Positions 17,501 through 25,928 of a stretch of 32,361 nucleotides of DNA are shown here, in pieces. Origin of the DNA: a virus; the IMG/VR virus record IMGVR_UViG_3300044632_000685, positions 1-32,361 of that record; one strand, 5' to 3'. Positions within the stretch are counted from its first letter, which is position 1, and each line of letters begins with the position of its first letter. The translations under genes were made by a program, and so were the position numbers. The notes beneath the pieces are model-generated. The model was not told the origin of the DNA. It did not search any database and saw nothing but the letters and a program-made list of their open reading frames with translations.

Positions 17501-20370
17501 CTGTTGGTCCAACAGCATACAGATATAAAAATTCAAACGATCAAAACTTTAAAGTTCTTGCTGATTCTGGTTTTGATAAATACGTTTATAATTTAAATGG
17601 CAATGGAGTCAATCTAGGAACATTTGATTCTAGATATGGTATGTTGACAATACCATACACAAATGCGTATTTGTCAACACAAGGACAAACAATATATCTA
17701 TCCGCATATAATGAATATTACCCAGAAGGAACATCTTTGTATTATAAAACAATTGAATCTAATGTTTTAGTAACAAAAACATTTAATAATGTTACAAAAA
17801 CTATACCATATAGTACTTCCACATCATTAGCCAATATTTTTTATCAAAACCCAAAAGGAATTGAATATAATTCATTTAAATTGAATTTTAATCCATTGCA
17901 ATTTACTTATAATTTAGACGATGATAGATCTATAAAAATAAATCAAAGTTTTGAAAATCTACCATTAGATACACCAGCAAAAATATTAGAAACAACATCT
18001 ACGGTAACTTATATTTTGTCTGCACCTAAATGGATTGTTAAAAAAGATATACCAGCAGTTAATGGAACATTTACGTTATTTAATTTAAATGTAGGAGACG
18101 ATCTAACAGAATTGACCATCAATGGCACAAGACAAAATACATTAAAACTAACAGCATCGGCAAATTTGAATATACAAATACCGAGTTCAACGTTTGACAA
18201 TTATGATTTAGTAGAATGGCCTACTGCCAGAAATTTGTGGGGAATTAAAAACATAAACATAAACACAAATTACAACTCTCTGTGGAATACTTTACTTGCA
18301 TATACACTATCAGTTCAACCTAAAATATTTTTAAGCACATATTATGCAACCACAGGAAGTGATGTTTTTGTAGAGTTTGAAACGCCCGACTATCCAACAA
18401 ATAAAATATCTTCTTATGAAGTTGATTTTGGAGATGGTAATATATATACCGGATCAATTGATAATAAATTTTATCACACATATCAAAATTCTGGAACATA
18501 TTATGTAAAATATAAAGCTATATTTGAAGACACGTCAGTTAAAGAATATATTGAAAATAAACCTTTTATTATTATAAAACAATGGTCTGAATATTCGCAA
18601 GAAAAAATCAGAATCATCGATGAAGCAGAATTAGAAATGCCTTATAATGAAGATGACGTTAAAATACAACCAAATGAGTTTGGTGATGTTGACATATTCA
18701 ATACTTGTTTAAAAAGAATACTCGATTGCTTACAGTTTCTTAAAAATAACACACAGACAATTAATATCGATTCTCCGATAGTTTATTATGGTTGGATGGG
18801 AACTTCGAATGCAAATAGATCAGCTGGCATTAGATGGTATACTGAAACAACATATGGTAATGAATTTTACGCACAACCAGAATACGCTATTCCAAGAGGT
18901 CTTGGATTAATAATAGAAGGAGAAGACGGACCTCAATATGGATATAATCAATATTATCCATCAGACAAGTTTGATAATATTAAAGACATATATGTTGGGG
19001 AAAAATATATATATGTATTGGATGACAAAAAATTTAGACTTTTTGATAACGGAAAAGAGTCAAAAGAAATAAAATTCTTAAATGCCAGCGAGCAAGATGA
19101 ACTGTTTTTTGATCCAAGATCAATTGTAGTTTCAGATGATGAAAGTTCTATATACGTTGCTGATTCTATAAGGCACAAAATATATAGATTAGATTTTGAT
19201 TTTAGTGATCCATATAATCCATTGTTTAGTTTGGTGTTAACGGTAGGAACATTAGGATCATTGAATGATTCAAGTAAATTTGATTTTCCAACCGATTTAA
19301 ACATTTTTGATGAAAATCTGTTTGTATTGGATTACAACAATAATTGTGTAAAACAATATAGTAAAGATTTATCATGGATATACACTTATTATGATAACAG
19401 ATTTGAAGGAAAACAAATAATAAATATAACAGTTCATCCAAATGGTTTATTATATGTTTTAACAAATGAATCTAGGGTCTATATATTTGATCAATTATCA
19501 GAAGAAGCATTTGCAACATTTGATATATCTAATGCAACACCAGATGATATAGTAAAAATAATTTTTGATGAAAATGGTGAATTTTTATTAGTTGTATCAA
19601 AAACAAATGTTTTAAAATATTCATCAGTAGGAGAATATATAACACATTATTCACTACCTGAACTTGGTGGTTTAGAATTTACTTCTGCTATATCTTCTAA
19701 AAATAGAACAATAAATATATCATCTAAATATTCAATTTTAAGATTTCAAGATTTTGTTCAAATTTTTAAAATAGGAGGAGAATCCGGTAAATCATATTGG
19801 TCAAATGACCAAATATTGCTCAAAAAAAATGAATTTGCACAAGATTTAAATTATAACGTCGCATTAAATAGATTAGCACAAAATATTAAAAACTTTAGAG
19901 ATTCGTTAAATGCGAAATTTGTGTTGGTTAGCGAACAGACTAGCAGAGGAAGAGTTACGTATTTCACTATTGTACCAATATCAAAAAATGAAATAGTTAG
20001 TTTGGACGTTGATGTTGAATCAGAAAATCTAATGATAGGTGTTAATGAATTCTATATTCCGTCCGTAATAAACCGAGAAATTGTTAAATTATTTAAGTCT
20101 GTGACACAATTAAAAACATATTTAGACGTATCTACGGTAACGACTGATAAAGGTGGAGACTTAGCAGATTCATGTTTGGGTGAATTTTGTTGGTCTTGGA
20201 AAGCAATGTCTTGTTATGATTTATCTTTGCCAGCAATAAGGGTATGTAATATAAACCCAATTACATATTCGGAGTTAGTAAAAACATTTCCAGTAAACTA
20301 TTCTCCGACAAAATCGTGGATCGAAGCAACTTCAAATTGTTGCAACGAAAATGCATCACCGTTGGACTAA
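14587..20370 (+). CDS. Giant tail/baseplate structural protein (Ig-like, PKD and β-propeller regions)
   Basis: A 1927-aa protein. Residues 1-1260 are Thr/Asn/Tyr-rich and almost entirely β, with recurring phrases such as VTLSAYIPF, TITAHTADT and IYLSAYNEYYPEG that suggest a chain of Ig-like domains. Residues about 1270-1320 are a PKD domain (SYEVDFGDGNIYTG, FYHTYQNSGTYYVKY). Residues about 1330-1400 contain a helical segment with two cysteines (FNTCLKRILDCLQFLKN). Residues about 1458-1730 are a propeller of about six blades (NIKDIYVGEKYIYVLDDKKF, IVVSDDESSIYVADSIRHKI, LNIFDENLFVLDYNN, ITVHPNGLLYVLTNES). The last 195 residues hold a coiled/helical part and a cysteine-rich end (DSCLGEFCWSWKAMSCYD, then SNCCNENAS). 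It shares PKD + propeller with its neighbour at 11095. It lies where T4 has gp8-gp10, but no homology to them is visible. Confidence 0.65.
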   Translation: MSDIGFTVTKNGNWPEETYKFSPITSIFPNNLGYIKYLGLSFYSKTPYFALDEYDSFTWPYKAVFKPANQFTPAELADGYPLVDYQASDSSLFFVASAVRRQKSYSNLVNYFILQDTSTNPAMFYGYLFYPQNLILKPTQASRINSTQYTLQLKASLSDQNTIFFKFENPMNVEATPLLHKNYMLSGNSNITDYPTSNNNLCTFFYGISSNQSISRKKIINYTKDNNPATYGVLLNTTQYQSKLRKDRTFVEFNLDFRTTDKEQIQIETLANPHPDSFVSNKPLSMPINYLYEDSTGIQTFLLLQSGLNLAYPIQDIRNSVSYIKLNTNTTKLDYTVLTRNLGSTFYKLASGQAGTSLSLSYFLDSSYIHDTGESVQNTVLGYNVQGTPSATLNNGGIKSNVANNNTITFTTKYPPHYYSYQLAVSSTSMSNEAVENATTYFQLSSYTFDNTNPNFILIHTVLQTENKMMMLELETFGEHDEIMYVPDFTEQSLLNDIPSAFVGTKTSTTTPYDLKNPTWVSAQTNSVLKVNYPDFLMGSAELKIRPKLKTKNGLNEAQIVSIFELKGKYDTQTYPLYYETIKEDIDYIDIDISMLNSTIGYPGVDLTNSNISWTYNTSDPNVKLYTLTKNVNGTYTRTNSIIPKNTALPYDLNSWYVRLEGYGPNTTTLTLSSQKHNNTVQITTDPTFFDYFYEKKLIVEPVVSFDNSPEIRTVTLSAYIPFKGRKYNLKSDSPIFWSWTYNNTYNSLSTPITANYTKYSTNQYTSRENDFADINDKLKFSIKPLQTNVSNDVNVKITAHTADTIIPYTGTYEIDIDTFPNTNLLNANFFIAYQSFPNDKILETSKKQYVLTRPNNTNAKYTLKTDLPSDLSYTSLRWEIVNAANQKTTFNNLQSINLDATTSSKFTVTLYVVDAQINGWNKKHTAIQTVTIYSLPQADFDKSLNFLIYPEYTWKYNDKLTLLNNSNYTLSVGPTAYRYKNSNDQNFKVLADSGFDKYVYNLNGNGVNLGTFDSRYGMLTIPYTNAYLSTQGQTIYLSAYNEYYPEGTSLYYKTIESNVLVTKTFNNVTKTIPYSTSTSLANIFYQNPKGIEYNSFKLNFNPLQFTYNLDDDRSIKINQSFENLPLDTPAKILETTSTVTYILSAPKWIVKKDIPAVNGTFTLFNLNVGDDLTELTINGTRQNTLKLTASANLNIQIPSSTFDNYDLVEWPTARNLWGIKNININTNYNSLWNTLLAYTLSVQPKIFLSTYYATTGSDVFVEFETPDYPTNKISSYEVDFGDGNIYTGSIDNKFYHTYQNSGTYYVKYKAIFEDTSVKEYIENKPFIIIKQWSEYSQEKIRIIDEAELEMPYNEDDVKIQPNEFGDVDIFNTCLKRILDCLQFLKNNTQTINIDSPIVYYGWMGTSNANRSAGIRWYTETTYGNEFYAQPEYAIPRGLGLIIEGEDGPQYGYNQYYPSDKFDNIKDIYVGEKYIYVLDDKKFRLFDNGKESKEIKFLNASEQDELFFDPRSIVVSDDESSIYVADSIRHKIYRLDFDFSDPYNPLFSLVLTVGTLGSLNDSSKFDFPTDLNIFDENLFVLDYNNNCVKQYSKDLSWIYTYYDNRFEGKQIINITVHPNGLLYVLTNESRVYIFDQLSEEAFATFDISNATPDDIVKIIFDENGEFLLVVSKTNVLKYSSVGEYITHYSLPELGGLEFTSAISSKNRTINISSKYSILRFQDFVQIFKIGGESGKSYWSNDQILLKKNEFAQDLNYNVALNRLAQNIKNFRDSLNAKFVLVSEQTSRGRVTYFTIVPISKNEIVSLDVDVESENLMIGVNEFYIPSVINREIVKLFKSVTQLKTYLDVSTVTTDKGGDLADSCLGEFCWSWKAMSCYDLSLPAIRVCNINPITYSELVKTFPVNYSPTKSWIEATSNCCNENASPLD

Positions 20371-20375
20371 ATATT
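20368..20375 (+). promoter_or_regulatory. Possible TAAATATT box, distant from next start
   Basis: TAAATATT overlaps the stop codon of the 1927-aa gene and lies 70 nt before ATG 20446. If used, the fibre gene would have a normal leader, unlike the other start-proximal boxes. The same 75-nt gap contains a small inverted repeat TTGGTTTAACCAA (20416-20428). Confidence 0.25.
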
Positions 20376-20445
20376 ATTAAAGCTTAATCTAAATTAGTAA
20401 CTGATAATTCAGTTCTTGGTTTAACCAAAGGCTTGCGATTAACTT

Positions 20446-23301
20446 ATGAGTAATAGATTTCACAATAAATGGCATAGAAAAAATCATCATACATACGGAA
20501 ATGCATCAAATCCTGATGCATCACACGACCCAATAGCTAGTCCAGATCAACCATTTTTAGGAGATTTTTCTATACAAGGCGCAATATCTTGCGTTGCTCC
20601 AGCCAGTGCATATGCAGGTTATTTCTTTTCTAATAACACAGCACTATGCGCATTAGCTGGTGATAGAGCAATGCTTGCTAAAAGTTTTGGACCAATTGGC
20701 ATACAGGTAGATTCTAAAAGCGTTGCAATAAGCGCATATGCACCAAATGTTGGTGTAAATGTTTATAGTTTACAACGCGCAATTTCAGCATATGGTGTAC
20801 AGAGAGGTGCTTATATAGGATCTAATGAAAGAGGTTTGCAAGTAAGTGCTGGTATAATTGGAACAGCTACAAATAGTCCTAATATCGCATTAAGCGCATA
20901 TGGTGAAAATTTTGGAGCGACAGTATATAGCCCATCCAGAGCAATTTCAGCATATGGTGGGCTTTTAGCATCAGAATTATATAGTTCTAATATAGCATTA
21001 AGCGCATTAGGACATAATTGTGCAATACAATCTTACTCCACTAATATTGCAACATCTTCTTTTGGTTACAAGGTTGGTGGGTTGAATTATAGCCATGACT
21101 TAGGCACTGGCACATGGGCCAATTTAATTGGACTATCTTCATATGGTGGAGTAAATGCAATTTATGCAACTAGTCCAAATGTAGCAATTTTAGCAGAAAG
21201 TAAAAATATCGCAATTGCTGCAAAAAGTACTGAAAAAACTGCAATTTCTGCATATGGTAGAGAAATAGGCATAGATACATCTGGTGATTATATAGGAATA
21301 AAATCATTTAGTAGTGGTGTTGGTGTTTCTGCTTATGGGGGGAAAACTGGAATTATCGCAATAAGTCCAACAATTGCTATATCGGCTTATAGCCCAGAAA
21401 AAGCATTACATATTGCTGGATATAGTTTATTTGATGGCAGTGTTACTATAACAGGAAACTTGTCAACATTAGGCGCTTTAACTTATTTGGACACGTATGT
21501 CCATATTACATCAGCATTAAGAGTTGAAAATATAGGAACCGGACCTGGTGTATGGGTAACTCAAAAAGGAACAGAAAATATAGCAGAGTTTTACGATGGA
21601 GACGAAGATCACGTTGCGTTGTTAATAGAAGATGGTGGAAATGTTGGAATAGGTTTAAATAATCCAGAAGCAAATCTTCATGTAGTAGACATAAACAACA
21701 ATTCTCACCCAGAAGTTCGAATTGAATCAAGAAACAATCTCTTTAATCCAACATTAAGATTAATGGGAAATGTTTCAACCGAAGGTTTTTCGATTTGGTC
21801 TGACAACGTAATCGGTGATACATATCTTAAAAATTTAACACCTAATCCGCAATTCAATAGAGGTATTAGTTTTGAAACTGCTGGTAATTCCGACGCATTA
21901 ACTATATTAAACGATGGAAAAGTTGGTGTTAATACGAAATTACCTACTACATCGCTCACAGTAAATGGAAATATTAGTTCCAATGGAGACATATTTTTAA
22001 ACACCTTTAAAAAAATTAAATTTGGAAATGAAGATCTTACAAAACCAGATGCTGGTTCTATTTCATTTGAATATATAGACGGCGGAAATGGAAAATTGTA
22101 TATTGACACATCAAATGTGGCAAATGAACCTATAGTTTTAAGACAAACGAGTAATGCAACAAAATATAACAGATTAGCAGTTACGGAAAATGGATTTGTT
22201 GCTGTTGGAAGTGAAATGCCCTCGAATTTTCAAAATATTCCTGCTCATTTATCTGTTTATGGTAATATATCATCATTTAAAGCGTTTGTGGCCGAAGATT
22301 TGTATTTTGGTACAGGGCAATGGCCAGATGTAAGATTATATAGATCTGCTCCAGATGTTTTAAAAACAGATGACAAATTTGAATTCGGTGGAGGAATTGA
22401 TGTTACAGGTATCGCAAATATAAATACATCACCTTCTCCTTGGGGTACTTATATCGGAAATACTGATGCCAATGCTGGTAACGTATATATACGTGGAAAT
22501 ACATACATTAACGATAGTGGTTCTAAAAGTACATATATCAATAGATCACCAAACACTGGTTCTGTAGCGATAGGAAACAATACTGGTAATGTTGAGCTAG
22601 ATGGTAATCAAATTAACATAAGTTCACCAAATTTAACATTAGAATCTAACGATTTAAGAATAAATGGAAACGCAACATTTAATAACAATTTAACAGTAAA
22701 TACATTATCTGGTGCTTATATATTCTTAACAACACCAACACCGTGGTCTGTAAACCCAGGACCATTTGATAGCAACGATAATCCAAAATTATTTATAGGT
22801 TCATCAAGTGCTCGTGCATTATCTGGTGTTGTTTTGAGTTATGACAAAAACAAAAGACATTTAAAATTTACATCTGAAGTTCGTAAACCAGTATCAGAAG
22901 GTGGTGCGGTAACAACAAATGAAAGTTTTATAATCACACCAGAAGGATATGTTGGTATAGGATTCGAACCATATGAAAAACTCGCAGTTGATGGAAATAT
23001 AATAGCATCCGGTAATATTACATCATATTCTGATGAAAAATTAAAAACAAATATTCATACCATAGAAAAACCTCTTGAGATGGTTTCCAAATTACGTGGT
23101 GTAAAATATGATAGAATAGATAACAAACAAACAAATATAGGATTAATAGCACAAGAAGTTGAAAAAATATTACCTGAAGTTGTTTTTGGGGATGATACAA
23201 AATCTGTATCTTATGGTAACATTGTAGCAGTTTTAATTGAGGCAATTAAAGAACTAAACAAAAAAGTTGAATATTTAGAAAGTAAAATAAATATGTCATA
23301 A
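20446..23301 (+). CDS. Tail fibre with AISAYG repeats and C-terminal S74 intramolecular chaperone
   Basis: A 951-aa protein. After an N-terminal His/Asn/Pro-rich segment (about 1-30), residues about 90-320 hold about 14 copies of a short β repeat of the form (I/V)-A-(I/L)-S-A-Y-G spaced about 17 residues apart, as expected for a trimeric β-helical fibre shaft. Residues about 330-855 contain phage-fibre phrases such as DGSVTITGNLSTLG, NVGIGLNNPEANLHV and KLAVDGNIIASGNI. The end is a Peptidase_S74 domain: SYSDEKLKTNIHTIEKPLEM with the catalytic Ser at about 861, GLIAQEVEKILPEVV and SVSYGNIVAVLIEAIKEL plus a closing coiled coil. The S74 domain folds the trimer and then cuts itself off before that Ser, so the mature fibre should be about 860 aa. 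The gene follows a 75-nt gap without a strong start-proximal promoter box. Confidence 0.87.
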   Translation: MSNRFHNKWHRKNHHTYGNASNPDASHDPIASPDQPFLGDFSIQGAISCVAPASAYAGYFFSNNTALCALAGDRAMLAKSFGPIGIQVDSKSVAISAYAPNVGVNVYSLQRAISAYGVQRGAYIGSNERGLQVSAGIIGTATNSPNIALSAYGENFGATVYSPSRAISAYGGLLASELYSSNIALSALGHNCAIQSYSTNIATSSFGYKVGGLNYSHDLGTGTWANLIGLSSYGGVNAIYATSPNVAILAESKNIAIAAKSTEKTAISAYGREIGIDTSGDYIGIKSFSSGVGVSAYGGKTGIIAISPTIAISAYSPEKALHIAGYSLFDGSVTITGNLSTLGALTYLDTYVHITSALRVENIGTGPGVWVTQKGTENIAEFYDGDEDHVALLIEDGGNVGIGLNNPEANLHVVDINNNSHPEVRIESRNNLFNPTLRLMGNVSTEGFSIWSDNVIGDTYLKNLTPNPQFNRGISFETAGNSDALTILNDGKVGVNTKLPTTSLTVNGNISSNGDIFLNTFKKIKFGNEDLTKPDAGSISFEYIDGGNGKLYIDTSNVANEPIVLRQTSNATKYNRLAVTENGFVAVGSEMPSNFQNIPAHLSVYGNISSFKAFVAEDLYFGTGQWPDVRLYRSAPDVLKTDDKFEFGGGIDVTGIANINTSPSPWGTYIGNTDANAGNVYIRGNTYINDSGSKSTYINRSPNTGSVAIGNNTGNVELDGNQINISSPNLTLESNDLRINGNATFNNNLTVNTLSGAYIFLTTPTPWSVNPGPFDSNDNPKLFIGSSSARALSGVVLSYDKNKRHLKFTSEVRKPVSEGGAVTTNESFIITPEGYVGIGFEPYEKLAVDGNIIASGNITSYSDEKLKTNIHTIEKPLEMVSKLRGVKYDRIDNKQTNIGLIAQEVEKILPEVVFGDDTKSVSYGNIVAVLIEAIKELNKKVEYLESKINMS

Positions 23302-23302
23302 C

Positions 23303-23755
23303 ATGAAAACTCTCGATTATTACATAAATCATCAAAACTTGGCAGGTATATTTTTAGAATTAATTAAACCAAAATATGGTAATGAATTTAAAGTTAAATT
23401 TCAAGAATCTGCACAGACCATGCAATCTGATATTGAAAGCGCATCGATGGATTCAACATGTTCTTGTACATCTAGAATAAGAAATTTTATAAATTTAAAA
23501 AAAGAAGAATGGGCTAATTTTTTATTTAATTATGCACAAGAAACAAATAGAGAAACTATTGTAGAAACTATTGCAACAGAAATGGAAAAACAATTCATGA
23601 ATTCTACAGCAGGAATTGATTATAGGGGAAAAGTAGCAAAAACAACTATAGAAGAATGGCCAACATTTTATAAAGCGGTTCAAACAGAAAAAGGAATATA
23701 TCGCAGCTTTTCTGTCGTTAAAGAAGGTCAAGATGTCTACGTATTTTTCTTATAA
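23303..23755 (+). CDS. Hypothetical protein, 150 aa, coupled to S74 fibre gene
   Basis: ATG lies 1 nt after the fibre stop codon, so translation is probably coupled. It begins with helical sequence (YYINHQNLAGIFLELIKPKYG), then a short Cys pair (CSCTSRIRNFINLKKEEW), two further helices (RETIVETIATEMEKQFMN) and a C-terminal β-type end (SFSVVKEGQDVYVFFL). No transmembrane segment. Position right after a fibre gene suggests a fibre assembly factor or attachment protein, but there is no sequence evidence for it. Unknown family. Confidence 0.65.
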   Translation: MKTLDYYINHQNLAGIFLELIKPKYGNEFKVKFQESAQTMQSDIESASMDSTCSCTSRIRNFINLKKEEWANFLFNYAQETNRETIVETIATEMEKQFMNSTAGIDYRGKVAKTTIEEWPTFYKAVQTEKGIYRSFSVVKEGQDVYVFFL

Positions 23756-23780
23756 TTTGTAGAATTTAAGATTTTACTAT

Positions 23781-23788
23781 TAAGTATT
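23781..23788 (+). promoter_or_regulatory. Candidate late promoter box TAAGTATT
   Basis: TTAAGTATT ends 5 nt before ATG 23794 in the 38-nt gap after the 150-aa gene. Confidence 0.45.
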
Positions 23789-23793
23789 TCTGA

Positions 23794-25185
23794 ATGTTAT
23801 TATTCGAAAGAGAAATAAATCTAACAACATCAGTAAATGGATTGGTTTATACCAATTTTGCACCATTGGCATTATCTATAAATCCATCTAATTTAGTTGT
23901 TAACGGTAAAATACATAATATTGAATATATTTTCCCCGACGAAACAATAAATCAAACTTATTTTTATTCAACAACAAGTATTCCGTCGTTTCCTAGACCT
24001 AATGATATAGGTGATCCTAGAAACTATAAAATAAATAAAACTCTATATTTACCATATAATAAAACATCACACACATATCAATTAACTGCTAATATATATC
24101 AAATCGGTTATACTCAGCCTACACATATATCTTTTAAATTGAACTTAAATGCTCCGAAATTAGATGGATTGGTTTCTCCCTATTTTGATAAAGTTCATTT
24201 AACAAATACAAGAATTTTCGGCGTCGAAAATCATATATTATATGTTTTTGAAACAGAAAATCCCAATTATTATATACCATTTATAACAAATTGGGAAAAT
24301 AGACCAACACCAACACCGACACCGACACCAACAAAAATGTATAGACCTTATAAGATTTTTGAGCCTTATGAAGATCAAAGATTAACAAATGGATATGAAC
24401 ATATTGATTTTTACAATCAACAAGATGTTTATGATAAAGATGAAAATTATCCAAATTGCAAACCAGATTGGATAGTATTTGAGACTCCTGTTCCTACGGT
24501 TACGCCCACACCAACACCTACTAGAACACCGATACCGACAAATACACCTACACCAACACCAACTAGTACACCAAATCCAACAAATTCACCCACCCCAACT
24601 CCATCCAGAACACCAATACCAACAAATACTCCAACCAGAACACCAATACCAACACCTACATCAACACCAATACCAACACCTACACCAACACCGACACCTA
24701 CTGCTATTGTATTCTTGGCAGATTATATTGTTATAACGTATCAATTTGATTCTACAAATGGGTTAGATTTAGATTCAAAAACAAAACTAATTGCCCCAAT
24801 ACAATCAGATGTTGTTGGTTATTGTAAATCAAACGATGCTTCACCATATTTATATTGGGGTGGAGATAATGAAGGAACAGGAGTAGAATCCGCTTATGTG
24901 GACTTAACAAAGTTTAATGCAAATGCAGTTGTCCAAATTAATTGTGGAGGAGTTTGGTACAATCAAAGATTAAATGGCAATATGAGCATTGACATAAGAG
25001 CATATCTCGGCGGAACTATGGTATTGAACGGTTATGGTTTCCAAAATGTTGGAGGAACACAAACAAACTTCACATCATTTGCGGGTAATATTGCATTACA
25101 ATCAGGAGCTTGTAATGATGGTCAATTAGTTGGTGTTATATCTTATAACAAAGCAACAAACCAATTAACATTTACTCCATCATAA
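23794..25185 (+). CDS. Tail/fibre protein with two Pro/Thr linkers and a C-terminal β domain
   Basis: A 463-aa protein in modular form. Residues 1-170 are β-rich ([39 protein letters not shown]). A first short linker [10 protein letters not shown] lies at about 171-180. Residues about 181-230 are an acidic Tyr/Asp-rich segment ([20 protein letters not shown]). A second Pro/Thr linker of about 75 residues follows (about 231-304). Residues about 305-463 form a compact β domain starting [27 protein letters not shown] and containing [14 protein letters not shown]; its four cysteines may matter for stability. The C-terminal domain after a flexible linker is the likely exposed binding part; that is inference. 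No enzyme motifs seen. ATG 23794 chosen because a TAAGTATT box precedes it closely. Confidence 0.7.
   Translation: MLLFEREINLTTSVNGLVYTNFAPLALSINPSNLVVNGKIHNIEYIFPDETINQTYFYSTTSIPSFPRPNDIGDPRNYKINKTLYLPYNKTSHTYQLTANIYQIGYTQPTHISFKLNLNAPKLDGLVSPYFDKVHLTNTRIFGVENHILYVFETENPNYYIPFITNWENRPTPTPTPTPTKMYRPYKIFEPYEDQRLTNGYEHIDFYNQQDVYDKDENYPNCKPDWIVFETPVPTVTPTPTPTRTPIPTNTPTPTPTSTPNPTNSPTPTPSRTPIPTNTPTRTPIPTPTSTPIPTPTPTPTPTAIVFLADYIVITYQFDSTNGLDLDSKTKLIAPIQSDVVGYCKSNDASPYLYWGGDNEGTGVESAYVDLTKFNANAVVQINCGGVWYNQRLNGNMSIDIRAYLGGTMVLNGYGFQNVGGTQTNFTSFAGNIALQSGACNDGQLVGVISYNKATNQLTFTPS
24304..24333 (+). repeat. Short Pro/Thr linker
   Basis: Ten residues of strictly alternating P-T, coded by CCAACA/CCGACA hexamers. 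It is the first of two linkers in the 463-aa protein. Confidence 0.9.
24482..24705 (+). repeat. Pro/Thr linker, degenerate repeats
   Basis: About 75 residues of P-T with Ile, Arg, Asn and Ser interruptions (for example [17 protein letters not shown]). Near-identical sub-blocks such as AGAACACCAATACCAACA recur, but the array is more degenerate than those at 1-127 and 901-990. Confidence 0.9.
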
Positions 25186-25189
25186 AAAT

Positions 25190-25912
25190 ATGAGTGATTT
25201 ATACGAAAATACAGTATCCGGTGAATTATGGTCAAGATATCCATCCGGTGTGATTTATCCAGCAACATCCGCATTATCCGCACTTTATCTCAAATATTAT
25301 ACAATTGATGAAATCTTTTATAATGAGTTGAAAAATAACAACATTACTAGATTTGATTATTTTTACGATTCAATTTTCATAGAAACATCTAGAGGATTTA
25401 TTTTTGATAAATTAATATTTGAAAATAATTCATATAAACCTAGTAACAACGATAACCATTTAGTTATTACGAGTCAAGACAATAAAACTCAACCAGATTA
25501 TTGGTTGGATGAAACCAATAAAAAAATATATGTAGTTTTTACAAAAATAAAAGAATGGTTAGTTAATAAAATAATAATAAATGTATCTGTTCAACAATTC
25601 GATATAAGTCAAAATTTATTATACACAAAATTAAATTTTGATATAAATGTTAACATTTCAAATAATCATTACTACAGTGAACCTTCATTAGAACCAGCAA
25701 AAATATCATATAATCTTGATACAAAAACTTTTAATGTGTCATTTATATGTAGAGGAAATAATCAAGAATTTGGACTAATTAGTATTAATTTATCAAAAGG
25801 TCAAACATTAGAAATAGACGAAATAAATTGCTTTTTGCCTTTTATAAAAAACAAAACAATAAATGTTGATGTTATTTTAAATAAAACATTAGAAACTGAT
25901 TTTTATAGTTAA
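25190..25912 (+). CDS. Hypothetical β-rich tail protein, 240 aa
   Basis: Starts 4 nt after the upstream stop (MSDLYENTVSGELWSRYPSG). It is predicted mainly β, with repeated strands (YFYDSIFIETSRGFIFDKLIF, KIIINVSVQQFDIS, LNFDINVNISNN, FNVSFICRGNNQEFG) and no catalytic motif. It has the Asn/Ile/Lys-rich composition of its structural neighbours. Given its place between two linker-bearing tail proteins and the 17-nt gap to the next gene, it is probably a structural part or assembly partner of the 1318-aa protein. No family recognised. Confidence 0.65.
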   Translation: MSDLYENTVSGELWSRYPSGVIYPATSALSALYLKYYTIDEIFYNELKNNNITRFDYFYDSIFIETSRGFIFDKLIFENNSYKPSNNDNHLVITSQDNKTQPDYWLDETNKKIYVVFTKIKEWLVNKIIINVSVQQFDISQNLLYTKLNFDINVNISNNHYYSEPSLEPAKISYNLDTKTFNVSFICRGNNQEFGLISINLSKGQTLEIDEINCFLPFIKNKTINVDVILNKTLETDFYS

Positions 25913-25917
25913 ATATT
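25910..25917 (+). promoter_or_regulatory. Candidate late promoter box TAAATATT
   Basis: TTAAATATT overlaps the upstream stop codon and ends 11 nt before ATG 25929. Confidence 0.35.
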
Positions 25918-25928
25918 ATTAATAACAA

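Noticed and set aside
20411-20430. Terminator hairpin around TTGGTTTAACCAA
   Set aside because: Stem is only about 4-6 bp with almost no loop and no T-run follows; noted only as a weak inverted repeat.
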